Shown in pieces: positions 52,615-60,960 of a stretch of 64,000 nucleotides of DNA; position 1 is the stretch's first letter; every line of letters starts with the position of its first letter. Source of the stretch: Luteipulveratus halotolerans (GTDB lineage: Bacteria; Actinomycetota; Actinomycetes; Actinomycetales; Dermatophilaceae); the NCBI RefSeq assembly GCF_001247745.1, contig NZ_LAIR01000002.1, forward strand, positions 3,844,001 to 3,908,000, written 5' to 3'. Below the pieces are notes generated by a model, which was not told the origin of the DNA, made no database searches, and worked only from the letters and a program-made list of their open reading frames with translations. A program made the translations under genes and the position numbers.

Positions 52615-52986
52615 TCAGCCGCAGTCGTCGCACACGCCGGACGCCGGCAGCGTGACGAAGTGGACCGGGCAGACCTGAGGCGGTTCGTCGTACGCGAGCT
52701 CGGGCGATCGGCGTTCGCGGAAGGTCGAGAGGGTGAACCCGCGCCACTCCGAGTCCTTGAGGTCGTCGGGCGCGGTGGCCGTCGCGAACTCGACGTAGCC
52801 GGGTGCGATCCGCATGACCATCCGGTCGTCCGCGTCGGCGCAGCGGATGTAGCCGCCGCTCGCCGGCACGGAGTACGACACCGCGCCGACACGGTCGAGG
52901 TGCTCGGCGATCGTGCGGTGATCAGCCACCGACCACTCCCCGACCCACGTGAAGACCTGGTCGCGTGTCAGATGTCGTCCGCCCAT
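52615..52986 (-). CDS. Hypothetical protein with C-terminal zinc-ribbon-like end
   Basis: A 123-residue product starting MGGRHLTRDQVFTWVGEWSV. The C-terminus has CPVHFVTLPASGVCDDCG, a four-ligand (Cys, His, Cys, Cys) pattern that could bind zinc. A DHRTIAEHLDRVGAVSYSVP segment precedes a beta-rich middle. No family recognised. The ATG at 52986 is preferred over a much longer frame, whose extension is low-complexity and overlaps the next gene. Confidence 0.6.
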   Translation of the reverse strand: MGGRHLTRDQVFTWVGEWSVADHRTIAEHLDRVGAVSYSVPASGGYIRCADADDRMVMRIAPGYVEFATATAPDDLKDSEWRGFTLSTFRERRSPELAYDEPPQVCPVHFVTLPASGVCDDCG

Positions 52987-53039
52987 GTCTCGGAGGCTAG
53001 GGCACGCGGTAGCGCCCGGCGTCGTGCATGACGTGTTCG

Positions 53040-53697
53040 CTACGGGGTCTTGTTGCCGGACTTCCACAGCCGGTCGTCGAGCAGACCGGTCTCCGCGATC
53101 GGCGGAAGGGCGAGGTCCAGGCCACGCATCTGCTCGTACACGGCCTTCATTGCAGTCCGATCGGGGAGGCTGTCGCTTCGCGCTGCTCGCCGCAGGATCG
53201 TGGTGGTGTCCCACACACGAAGACGACCAGCGCCCATGATTCGGGTGAGACGGCCCGCTTCATGGTGAGCCATGGCCGTTCCGTCCTTCTCCTGGATGAG
53301 CACCGCAACGTCATGGCCCGCCTCCGCTTTGACGGCGGCGTGGGCGATGACGAGAAGCTCGCCGAGGTCCTTCTGCCGGCGTAGCCGTTCGCTTATGGGC
53401 ATGAAGCTGAGCCGCTGGACGGCGGTCGCGAGTTCAGGCGTCTGGTCGTCCGACAAGATGGTCAACCTCCCTGCCGAGACAACCCTGTTCCAGGTCGCCT
53501 CGACGGCGCCAAACCGATGCTTGTCCTGTCGGCTCTTGCGGCGCACCTCGGCCTAGACCTGCTCGGGTGAATGCAACGTCGAGTCGGTCATCGCAAGGCC
53601 CGTGAAGAGGATTCGTGTCGTGTCCTTTGCGGGACAGGAACGTGAGTGCCGGTCCTGCGTCGATCACAGCGCTCGGCGCACCGATGTCGAGAGTCAC
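53040..53697 (-). pseudogene. PIN-domain gene, broken by a frameshift and an amber stop
   Basis: The gene starts with GTG (53695-53697) overlapping the ImmA/IrrE stop and gives APSAVIDAGPALTFLSRKGH, a PIN opening with its acidic residue. Near 53613-53630 the frame shifts by one; the next frame continues as RILFTGLAMTDSTLHSPEQV, then meets TAG at 53553-53555. Beyond the stop, AEVRRKSRQDKHRFGAVEAT continues through MPISERLRRQKDLGELLVIA to the normal end at 53040. A downstream fragment (168 codons from 53546) remains open. PIN domains are RNases, often toxins. Two independent lesions argue for real decay. Confidence 0.8.
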
Positions 53698-54551
53698 TCG
53701 TCGTCCAGCCAGGACAGGTCGATGTCTACCCCAGCAGGGTCCGGGAACTCATCCTCCTCGGGTTGAGGAATGGCCGCTGCGGGTGCGATGCCGGCCGCCT
53801 CGAACTCGAGCGCCAGGTCGTGCGGAGTCACGCCGCGTACGGAGGCGACCGTCTCGAGTGATACCAGCCCCGCGATGTAGCCGGCGACTGCGCGTGTGAG
53901 GAGACGCTGAGGGGCACGGTGCTGGCGTGACGCGTGCTGCAAGGTGGCGTACTGGTCGGTCCACCCGAAGCGTGCTGCGAGCGCGGGGGTGTCGACGCTC
54001 GACCACTCAGCGAACAGCGCATCGTCGATGAGCCCAAGATCTCGGAGCTGGATGGTCACTATGCGTGGCGAGGCCTGAAAGTGCTGCACCACGTCGGACA
54101 GCAGCGCGAGACCAGGGTGGTCGGCCGACTGTGTGCGAGCGCCCCGTGCGTTGTCACGCATCCGGGAGATGCCGTCGACAGGCACCAGGACGTGCCGTGC
54201 GAACGCGCGAGCCCGTTGCTCGACGAAGGGGTCAGCCGTGAGCCTGCCCGGTTGCCCGGAGTCGTGGTCACCGAGCACGAGGTGCCCGAGCTCGTGCGCG
54301 AGGTTACTGCGCCAGCGCATGGGGCGGTCCGAGCAGGCGACCGCGACAATGGCGGCTCCCCGTGCGGGGTCCACCATCGTCAGGCCATGCTCGTCGGCGT
54401 CATCGATGGCGAGCATGGTCACATCGACACCACAGGTCTGTTCGATCAGAGCGACAAGATCACCGAGCGGGCCGACTCCGAGCCCGTTGTCGGTGCGGAA
54501 CTTGCGGGCAGCCGCACGTCCTTCGCGCTCGGCTTCCTCTGGCGCGGTCAC
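53694..54551 (-). CDS. ImmA/IrrE-family metalloprotease
   Basis: A 285-residue protein. The zinc-protease motif HELGHLVLGDHD (about residues 87-98) is intact, with a following EQRARAFARHVLVP segment typical of the family. The C-terminal half (about 150-285) is a helical extension ending DIDLSWLDDE. ImmA/IrrE proteases cleave partner HTH repressors, relieving repression after damage or mobilisation signals; the adjacent XRE gene is the obvious substrate. The GTG overlaps the XRE stop by four bases, and its own stop overlaps the PIN start, so all three are coupled. Confidence 0.9.
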   Translation of the reverse strand: MTAPEEAEREGRAAARKFRTDNGLGVGPLGDLVALIEQTCGVDVTMLAIDDADEHGLTMVDPARGAAIVAVACSDRPMRWRSNLAHELGHLVLGDHDSGQPGRLTADPFVEQRARAFARHVLVPVDGISRMRDNARGARTQSADHPGLALLSDVVQHFQASPRIVTIQLRDLGLIDDALFAEWSSVDTPALAARFGWTDQYATLQHASRQHRAPQRLLTRAVAGYIAGLVSLETVASVRGVTPHDLALEFEAAGIAPAAAIPQPEEDEFPDPAGVDIDLSWLDDE

Positions 54552-54886
54552 TCGATGCCGTACTCGTCGAGGAACGCGTCGAGCTCAAGCATGTGAACCA
54601 GCTCGTGGTGCAACTGGGTCATGTCGCAACCGTTCTCGGCACGCGCGAAGCTCACCACACGATCTCGAACATCGGAGTGCTCCGACAACGTCGACACCGG
54701 ACACCCGAGCGCGTCCGCAAGGGCAACCAGTTCAGGGACCTTCGCGAGGCGGTCTCCGGCCTCGATACGCGAGAGCGTCGCCTGGGACAACGCGGATGCG
54801 GTGGCCAGCTGGCGCTGTGACAGCCCAACGCGTTGCCGCGCGGAGATGATGCGTGCGCCGGAGGTCGTCGCAGTTGTCGCAGACAT
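54548..54886 (-). CDS. XRE-family HTH repressor (ImmR-like)
   Basis: A 112-residue protein with a classical HTH (about 12-66): ARIISARQRVGLSQRQLATA, then SALSQATLSRIEAGDRLAKV. The C-terminal part includes MTQLHHELVHMLELDAFLDE, which would contact the ImmA/IrrE partner. It likely represses its own operon through the inverted repeat directly upstream. ATG at 54886; GAGGAG lies about 11 bases upstream. Confidence 0.92.
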   Translation of the reverse strand: MSATTATTSGARIISARQRVGLSQRQLATASALSQATLSRIEAGDRLAKVPELVALADALGCPVSTLSEHSDVRDRVVSFARAENGCDMTQLHHELVHMLELDAFLDEYGIE

Positions 54887-54888
54887 CG

Positions 54889-54921
54889 TGAATCACTCTC
54901 CTCGGTTGTGATTCAACTATA
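54889..54921 (-). promoter_or_regulatory. Promoter and inverted-repeat operator of the XRE-ImmA-PIN operon
   Basis: TGAATCAC (54889-54896) and GTGATTCA (54908-54915) are perfect inverted arms. On the reverse strand TATAGT (54921-54916) is a good -10 box directly upstream of the first arm, so the operator covers the transcription start. The spacing of 11 bases (centres 19 apart) suits an HTH dimer. Confidence 0.75.
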
Positions 54922-54957
54922 GTAGGCGAAGGCGCCGACAGCGTGCACCGCGCGACC

Positions 54958-55638
54958 TCAACGCATGAACGGCGGGTTCAGCTCGGTGGCCGGGCCGGCG
55001 CGGTAGAGCGTCGCCGGCCGGCCGCGACCAGTCCGCACCTCGCCCGTGTCCTCCAGGAAGCCGTCCGCGCGGGTCAGCTTGCGGTGGAAGTTGGCGGCGT
55101 CGAGGTCCTCCCCCCACACGGCTGCGTACACCGCGCGCAGGTCGCTCAGCGTGAACGTCTCGGGCAGGAAGGCCGTTGCGGCTGTGGTGTATTCGAGCTT
55201 CGCTCGTGCGCGCTCGACGCCGTCGCGGAGGATCTGGCGGTGGTCGAACGCGAGTCTCATTCGCAACGCCTTCTCGACGGGCACCCACGCGGCGTCGGCG
55301 GCGTCCGTACCCGCTGCAGCGTCGGGCAGGTCGGCCGCCAGGGCCAGCCACGCCACCGAGATCACCCGCGTGGTGTGGGCCGTGTCGCGATCGGGAGCGG
55401 AGTACGTCGCGAGCTGCTCCAGTCGTACGCCGGCCGCCTCCAGTCCCGTCTCCTCCGCCAGCTCGCGGTGCGCAGCGTCCTCGGCGGACTCGCCGTCGAG
55501 CAGGAACCCGCCGGGCAGCGCCCACTTGCCCCGCTCGGCGGCGGCCTGGCGTCGGACGAGCGCGACGTGCAGCGCGCCCTCGCGGAGCGTGAGGGCGACG
55601 ATGTCGGACGCGATCCAGGCGGTGAGGCGGTTCGGCAT
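54958..55638 (-). CDS. NrtR-like Nudix regulator with winged helix
   Basis: A 226-residue two-domain protein. A Nudix fold (about 1-145) with a complete Nudix box GGFLLDGESAEDAAHREL AEETGL (Glu50, Arg58, Glu59, Glu62, Glu63) is followed by a winged helix (about 150-220; LPETFTLSDLRAVYAAVWGE, then NFHRKLTRADGFLEDTG). This is the NrtR architecture, in which ADP-ribose binding releases DNA and lifts repression of NAD genes. Many NrtRs have lost the catalytic Nudix residues, but here they are present, so the protein may also hydrolyse ADP-ribose-like compounds. It is divergent from an ADP-ribosylglycohydrolase gene. Confidence 0.88.
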   Translation of the reverse strand: MPNRLTAWIASDIVALTLREGALHVALVRRQAAAERGKWALPGGFLLDGESAEDAAHRELAEETGLEAAGVRLEQLATYSAPDRDTAHTTRVISVAWLALAADLPDAAAGTDAADAAWVPVEKALRMRLAFDHRQILRDGVERARAKLEYTTAATAFLPETFTLSDLRAVYAAVWGEDLDAANFHRKLTRADGFLEDTGEVRTGRGRPATLYRAGPATELNPPFMR

Positions 55639-55653
55639 CCTCGCATTTTAGTC

Positions 55654-55666
55654 ATCTTGACAAGAT
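55654..55666. promoter_or_regulatory. Palindromic operator candidate between nrtR-like and ARH genes
   Basis: ATCTTGACAAGAT is a perfect 13-base palindrome with a central A, flanked by the AT-rich TTTTAGTC. It lies 15 bases upstream of the NrtR-like start codon in a 77-base divergent region. A likely NrtR site, by position only. Confidence 0.5.
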
Positions 55667-55715
55667 CGAACGCCGAGAGGCTTAATGGTCATGGCGACAA
55701 TAAGGGGGTCCGACC

Positions 55716-57176
55716 ATGGAACTGACGACAGCACAACGAGACCGGGCGGCCGGCGTACTCCTCGGGCAGGCGGTCGGGGATGCGCTGGGAGTGCCGTACG
55801 AGTTCGCCGCGCCGCCTCAGGGCGATGCGGTCATGAAGGGTGGCGGCCTCGGTCCGTACGCACCTGGCGAGTGGTCCGACGACACGCAGATGGCGGCCGT
55901 GATCGCGCAGGTCGCGGCGACGGGGGCCGACCTGACGACGCCGGCGGTGCGGGGGCGGATCGCGCACGGCTTCAACGACTGGCGCCAGCACGGGGCGAGC
56001 GACATCGGCAACCAGACCGCGGCCGTGATCGGGAGCGCATGGCTGTCTCTGACCGGTTCCGCGATGAACGCGGACTGCAGCAAGGACGAGCTCGACGACG
56101 AGACCTGGGCGGCGGCGTACGAGCAGGCGGCGCTGGCGTACACGAAGAAGCACGAGCGCTCGGCCGGCAACGGCGCACTGATGCGCAACGGGATCGTCGG
56201 CCTGGTCGCGCTCGACGACCGCGAGGCGACGGCGCGGGCCGCGGCAGCGGTGGCCGAGCTGACGCACGCCGACCCGCTGGTCGCGGAGTCGTGCATTCTG
56301 CACGCCGAGGCGGTGCGCGTCGCCGTCGTCGAGGGCGTGCTCGACCTGACGCGCGGGCTCGACCTGCTCCCGCGCTCCTCGCAGGCGCGGTGGGCCGACT
56401 GGTTGGAGAGCGCGGCGGAGCTGCGGCCCGATCAGATCGAGGCGAACGGTTCGACGTTCGGTGCGCTGCGCGTCGCGCGGGCCGCGATCGCCGGCTCGAC
56501 CGACGTACGCAGCGCGCTCCAGCTCGCGGTCACCGCCGGCCACGACACCGACACCGTCGCGGCAATCACGGGTGCGCTGATCGGGGCGCTGCACGGTGCG
56601 TCCGGCATCCCCGCGACCTGGCGTCGGCGGGTGCACGGCTGGCCGGGACTGCGCGCTCGCGACCTCGTGTCGCTGGCCCTGCAGACGGCGGGTGCGGCTG
56701 GTCCGGGCTCGTGGCCGCTCGCCTCGCACGCGCCGGTCGAGCCTGGTCGGCCGCTCGGGGTACGGGCGCCGTTCGACGACGGGCTGATCCTCGGCACGCA
56801 GGCCGACCTCGCGCGTACCGACGCCGACGCCGTCGTGTCACTGAGCCGCGTGGGCCTGGCCGACCGATCGCCGTCGCGCCCGCCGGAGAACCACGTCGAG
56901 TGCTGGCTCGTCGACTCCGACGACCCGGCCGCGCACAACGACCTCGCCTGCACCCTGGCCGACTGTGCCGACGCGGTGGCCGAGCTGCGCGCCGAGGGCA
57001 AGACCGTGCTGCTGCACTGCGTGGCCGCTCAGCACCGTACGCCGTCGGTCGCGTTGGTGTACGCCGTCCGGCACTGCGGTCTGAGCGTCGAGGACGCGAG
57101 CGAGCAGATCCGAAAGGCGCTGGGAGCTAACGAGATCGACGGACTTCTCTGGCGGACAGCCCAGCTTGAGGCGTGA
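55716..57176 (+). CDS. ADP-ribosylglycohydrolase fused to a dual-specificity phosphatase-like domain
   Basis: A 486-residue protein. The ARH fold (about 1-330) starts DRAAGVLLGQAVGDALGVPY, and has the metal-binding WSDDTQM, ERSAGNGALMRNG and AGHDTDTVAAITGALIGALH that position two Mg ions. A linker leads to a C-terminal phosphatase-like domain (about 340-486) with the full active site HCVAAQHRT (Cys435, Arg441, the HCx5R signature). ARH enzymes remove ADP-ribose from proteins or nucleic acids. The fusion suggests processing of both an ADP-ribose adduct and a phosphate. Both catalytic signatures are intact. Confidence 0.88.
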   Translation: MELTTAQRDRAAGVLLGQAVGDALGVPYEFAAPPQGDAVMKGGGLGPYAPGEWSDDTQMAAVIAQVAATGADLTTPAVRGRIAHGFNDWRQHGASDIGNQTAAVIGSAWLSLTGSAMNADCSKDELDDETWAAAYEQAALAYTKKHERSAGNGALMRNGIVGLVALDDREATARAAAAVAELTHADPLVAESCILHAEAVRVAVVEGVLDLTRGLDLLPRSSQARWADWLESAAELRPDQIEANGSTFGALRVARAAIAGSTDVRSALQLAVTAGHDTDTVAAITGALIGALHGASGIPATWRRRVHGWPGLRARDLVSLALQTAGAAGPGSWPLASHAPVEPGRPLGVRAPFDDGLILGTQADLARTDADAVVSLSRVGLADRSPSRPPENHVECWLVDSDDPAAHNDLACTLADCADAVAELRAEGKTVLLHCVAAQHRTPSVALVYAVRHCGLSVEDASEQIRKALGANEIDGLLWRTAQLEA

Positions 57177-57187
57177 GTCAGGCCGCC

Positions 57188-58219
57188 TCAGCCTTCCTCA
57201 GGTGACTGATCGACGACGAGCACACGGCGCAGCGGCATCAGCGACCGCCACCTGGGCGGAAGATCGTCGTAGTGCTGGATCGTGAGTGCAGTCACCTCAG
57301 CCGCAGAGAACAGCCGGAGGCTCTGTCGCTCGCGCTCGAGGTCTGACGCCTCACGGCTGTAGCTGCCAAGCGTGACGAACAGGCCGGCCTCGGTCGGCGC
57401 GAGCGTGCCAATGAGCTGCTGCACGTCCGGGCGACCCATGGTGCGCGTCGTGTGCTTGCACTGCACCTTGATGATGGGCGGCTCCAGGCCGAGCTTGTCC
57501 TTGTGCGCGATCACGTCGATGCCGCCGTCGACGCTGAAGCGCGTGACGCGAGCCTCGTACCCCATGGCCACCAGCAGGTCGGCCGTGAACTGCTCGAACT
57601 GCTCGTGGCTGATCCCGTTCAAAAGCGTTCGAACGATGAAGTCGCGAGTGTGCTGGTCGATGCGGTCGGCGTTCGGCTCTTCTTGTACGACGACGTCTGT
57701 GATGGTGTCGGCGTCGTGGCCCGAGGTGGTCGACGGCTCAGGCGCGTGCGGTGCGGCACCGGTATCGAGGAACTCCATGAACACGGACTCGTGCTTACGG
57801 ACCTGGAACAGCGTGAGGGCTGAGCCGATCTCGTACAGCGCCGGCTGGGGGAACTCGCCGCGTGCCACTCCCACCTCCTTCCAGCGTACCCGTCGCCTGT
57901 GCGGATGCTCGCTGATGTCAGCGTGGAACTCGTACTCGCCTTCGATGACGCCGAAGTTGATCGTGCTATCCGGCTTGTACGGCGCGACCACGATGTCGCC
58001 CACGTTCATGTCGAACGCGAATCGCCGTAGGACGCCGGCCCAGACTGGAATCGCGCCGGCTTTGGCCGACGGATAGTTCGCCGCGAGCACTTCTTTGATG
58101 CGCTCACGGTCGTCGCCGATCAATCTGAGGTCGCCCACTCGATCCCAGCTAATCGAGATGAACCCGCCGTCCACCGTCTCTGCGCCGAGCGCGTCGTTGT
58201 GGATGCCCCACATCGTCAT
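57188..58219 (-). CDS. Mrr-like restriction endonuclease with N-terminal EVE/PUA-like domain
   Basis: A 343-residue protein. The N-terminal part (about 1-150) starts MWGIHNDALGAETVDGGFIS and includes VWAGVLRRFAFDMNVGDIVV, a fold like EVE/PUA modules that read modified bases. A linker and a C-terminal Mrr-type PD-(D/E)XK domain (about 195-300) follow: ISHEQFEQFTADLLVAMGYE, then DGGIDVIAHKDKLGLEPPII with KVQCKH as the QxK half. The catalytic Asp and Lys are intact. Mrr enzymes cut modified DNA, so this is probably a modification-dependent nuclease. The ATG at 58219 has GGGGAG upstream; a further frame start is less likely. Confidence 0.85.
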   Translation of the reverse strand: MTMWGIHNDALGAETVDGGFISISWDRVGDLRLIGDDRERIKEVLAANYPSAKAGAIPVWAGVLRRFAFDMNVGDIVVAPYKPDSTINFGVIEGEYEFHADISEHPHRRRVRWKEVGVARGEFPQPALYEIGSALTLFQVRKHESVFMEFLDTGAAPHAPEPSTTSGHDADTITDVVVQEEPNADRIDQHTRDFIVRTLLNGISHEQFEQFTADLLVAMGYEARVTRFSVDGGIDVIAHKDKLGLEPPIIKVQCKHTTRTMGRPDVQQLIGTLAPTEAGLFVTLGSYSREASDLERERQSLRLFSAAEVTALTIQHYDDLPPRWRSLMPLRRVLVVDQSPEEG

Positions 58220-58295
58220 TGCCACTCCCCTTGTCTGCGCTGCTCCACCCAGCATGTCGTACGCCGAAGCTCACCACTCGTGTCACCGTCAGGTC

Positions 58296-58301
58296 TACGG
58301 T
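58296..58301 (+). promoter_or_regulatory. Putative leaderless -10 box of the 58308 gene
   Basis: TACGGT ends six bases before ATG 58308. Confidence 0.4.
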
Positions 58302-58307
58302 CGGGCC

Positions 58308-59045
58308 ATGACCGATGAGGGCGAGCGGCGAATCGAGTTCGTACTGAACGGACGTCGGCATCGGCTGAGTCGCGAGGCCGTCGAGCACGCTCTTGACGGC
58401 GTGAGCCCGGAGAACATCCAGAAGCACGGAGTCCTCGTCAACGAGACCTGGTTCCCCGTGAAGCAGGCGCTCGGAGTCGCCATCGGTGTCCCACGGTCGC
58501 ATTTCATCTCGACGGACGCGCAGCGGCATCTCTCGGCTTCGACGTACGAGGCGGACAGAAATCACCCGAACCTGCGCCGATCGTTCAAGTCGAGCCGACG
58601 GCTCCGACACCGCAACGAGACGAGAGCTGGCACACTGAAGCCAACGTCCAAGCCGCCGTCGTGTCGTTCCTCGCCGCAGGCAACTGGCGGATCTTGTCGG
58701 TCGCCAACACCGCATCACGCGAGCACGGCACCGACATCGTCGCCGAGCGCGACGGCAAGACCGTAGGTGTCGAGGTGAAGGGCTTCCCGAGCAGGTCGTA
58801 CGCCGACCCGTCGCGGGCGCACGAAACCAAGCGGGCGCAACCGAGCACGCAGGCTGGCCATTGGTACGCCGATGCCGTCCTGTCCGCGATGAGGCAGCGG
58901 AACCGTAAGCCGGAGTGGCGCAGCGTGATCCGCCCTGCCGGACTTCGCGCGCTACCGCAGCCTGTACGCCGAGACCGCCTTCGCGCTTGAGGCCATTAGC
59001 ATCGAGATCTGGTGGGTTAGTCACGATGGGAAGGTCGAGACCTGA
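58308..59045 (+). pseudogene. PD-(D/E)XK nuclease-like gene broken by two frameshifts
   Basis: From ATG 58308 the protein reads MTDEGERRIEFVLNGRRHRL to HFISTDAQRHL. A one-base deletion in the CTCTC stretch near 58530-58534 moves the coding frame, which then gives LGFDVRGGQKSPEPAPIVQV, HTEANVQAAVVSFLAAGNWR, SREHGTDIVAERDGKTVGVE and VKGFPS, with D-x(n)-ExK nuclease residues. Near 58930 a one-base insertion returns to the first frame (ALPDFARYRSLYAETAFALE, ending SHDGKVET and TGA 59043-59045). The frames make one coherent protein of about 245 residues. It lies among other restriction genes. Confidence 0.75.
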
Positions 59046-59148
59046 CCCACGGCAGCGATGAGCACCCGGCTGCCACAGCGTGCGCTCACGAACGGGTTGC
59101 CTGTCACCGGGCAAGGCCCGAGACGACGGGGCTTCGGGCGCGGGAAGG

Positions 59149-60960
59149 TCAACCGGCCATTCCGTAAACTGTGAGGTCTCCCGCCCGAGAGGCGACCTCA
59201 CTTCTGGCCGAATTGAGCAGCGTCTCAAGTAGTCGAACGCGCAAATTCGATGTATCGCGGGTGATGACCGACCGCCTGTATGCCGACTCTAGAACATGAG
59301 GTTGAACGATTGCCACATCGACAGGATGACCTTGGTCGAAGTCATTTAGCCACTGAACCATGAAATCTCTGCCGTCACGATCCGGTACGCCATCGATCCA
59401 CGTCCGGGATCCGGGGTGAGGGCGTGAAAGGGCCGACGCGATGGCGCCTATCGAGGCATGCGTCAGATTCTTCAGAGCCTGAGCGGTAACGCCTTCGTAT
59501 GCCGTGGCGGAGACTGCGCGTCCTGGGGACGAGCTGTGAGCGGCTTTTACATGTATAAGGCTCACGCCACCCTCTCCGGCGTGAATGAAATCGGCGACTT
59601 CGCCCGGGCCATCATCGCAGGTCAGGATCCCTGACGTTCCAAAGTTGCGCACCACCCAGCCGAAAAGCGAGTCATCACCGGCTGAGCCGATCAGATCGGG
59701 ATCATATGGACTGCCCGGCTTCTCGCGGGAGACGTCAGTGCCAGAAAAGTCAGACCAACGCCACCTCGGAAACCGCGTGTCGCTTATTTCGACGTCATAT
59801 AGATGTCCATCGAGCCAACTATGTCCCGACGCAAAGTGCACGGTCAGGAGGTCCTTGTGTCTTATCGCATCTAGAACCTCGTCTGCGGTCAGTGTGTCTC
59901 TAGGCTGAATGTCAACGAAGGACAGCCGAACACGACCGTCCTCTTCGCGAAAACGACCGGTGCAGCTCAGAGATAGCGAGCCACGGAAAGACACGCGTAA
60001 CGCAACGTCGGTCCCGTTTGTCGCTGGCTCGGTCTCGAATGTAACTTCGTCGAGGGTCTCCGCGGCTTGACGAGTCTCCTCGGAGTCGTCAGGGCTCAGT
60101 GTGGCTAACGGAATTGATGCTACCTCGTAGGGTGTATTAACGTCCGCGAGAGAAGAATGTTCGGACCGCAGATACGGGAAAGCGGCTGGCATGCTCGCAC
60201 CTTCGGGTGTTTCCGCGATCTCCCTTAAAGTAATGTCAGCCAGGACGCAAAATTCGTCGAAGCTCGTCGAACGCGAAATCCATGCCGAAGAATTGGCGAG
60301 TGAAACTCCGATGACGGTGTCAGCTGGAAAATTCTCACTCGCCATGACGCGTGTCGCCCGAAGGACATACGAGCTGTCTGCTCCCGGCTGTAGGGAGTCC
60401 TGCACAGCCATGCCGCTGATCGTCTTGCCGTCAGCCTTGTTTCGCTGGCGGCGATGGGTCCCGGCAAGATATGCAGTTCTTGCGTCGCCCCGCACCAACG
60501 CATTTTCGAGTCGACGAGGTGGGATCAAGCGGTAGCGACTGAGGTCCGCTCGATATATCGCGCGCCTTATCGACTCAAGCAAGTCGGCGGGTGCATGTAT
60601 TGCCAGCAGGTCCTCCTTCCCGCCGATCACGACCAGCTCATGCGACGCGTCTGTCCACCGGTCGTCGTCTACTGCCCAGCTAGGTGGACGTTCGTCCAGG
60701 AAAACGGATGCGTTCCAGGTGATGGATCCATCGGCGGTCGAGATAAATGATTCATCGCCCTCGGCGACGTGTGACCAGCGTCTGTACTTCGGCGACTTTC
60801 GCGCTACGGATTCGATTAGACGCGCTGGCGTCGGTCGCGCAGCGTCTGGAAGGCGGTCGCTCAAGAGTAGCCACGAGCAGTACGGGCGAACCTGATTGGT
60901 GTTGACGACCAACGGGGCTCGCTCGGCCGTCCCGGTTGTCGGAATGGCTGCATCTGGCAT
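59149..60960 (-). CDS. Unrecognised 603-residue protein with possible PD-(D/E)XK-like C-terminal motif
   Basis: I do not recognise this family. The protein begins MPDAAIPTTGTAERAPLVVN and has no signal or membrane helix. Near residues 450-480, TCDDGPGEVADFIHAGEGG is followed by VSLIHVKAAHSS: an acidic residue, a strand and a Lys in the order of a PD-(D/E)XK core. After it comes an Ala/Leu helix (AYEGVTAQALKNLTHASIGA). The N-terminal 300 residues contain WSHVAEGDESFISTADGSIT and SRYRLIPPRRLENALV. The DNA is visibly less GC-rich than its neighbours, with codons such as AAA and TTA-type bases, implying transfer. It is divergent from hsdM with a 219-base shared upstream region. Confidence 0.75.
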   Translation of the reverse strand: MPDAAIPTTGTAERAPLVVNTNQVRPYCSWLLLSDRLPDAARPTPARLIESVARKSPKYRRWSHVAEGDESFISTADGSITWNASVFLDERPPSWAVDDDRWTDASHELVVIGGKEDLLAIHAPADLLESIRRAIYRADLSRYRLIPPRRLENALVRGDARTAYLAGTHRRQRNKADGKTISGMAVQDSLQPGADSSYVLRATRVMASENFPADTVIGVSLANSSAWISRSTSFDEFCVLADITLREIAETPEGASMPAAFPYLRSEHSSLADVNTPYEVASIPLATLSPDDSEETRQAAETLDEVTFETEPATNGTDVALRVSFRGSLSLSCTGRFREEDGRVRLSFVDIQPRDTLTADEVLDAIRHKDLLTVHFASGHSWLDGHLYDVEISDTRFPRWRWSDFSGTDVSREKPGSPYDPDLIGSAGDDSLFGWVVRNFGTSGILTCDDGPGEVADFIHAGEGGVSLIHVKAAHSSSPGRAVSATAYEGVTAQALKNLTHASIGAIASALSRPHPGSRTWIDGVPDRDGRDFMVQWLNDFDQGHPVDVAIVQPHVLESAYRRSVITRDTSNLRVRLLETLLNSARSEVASRAGDLTVYGMAG

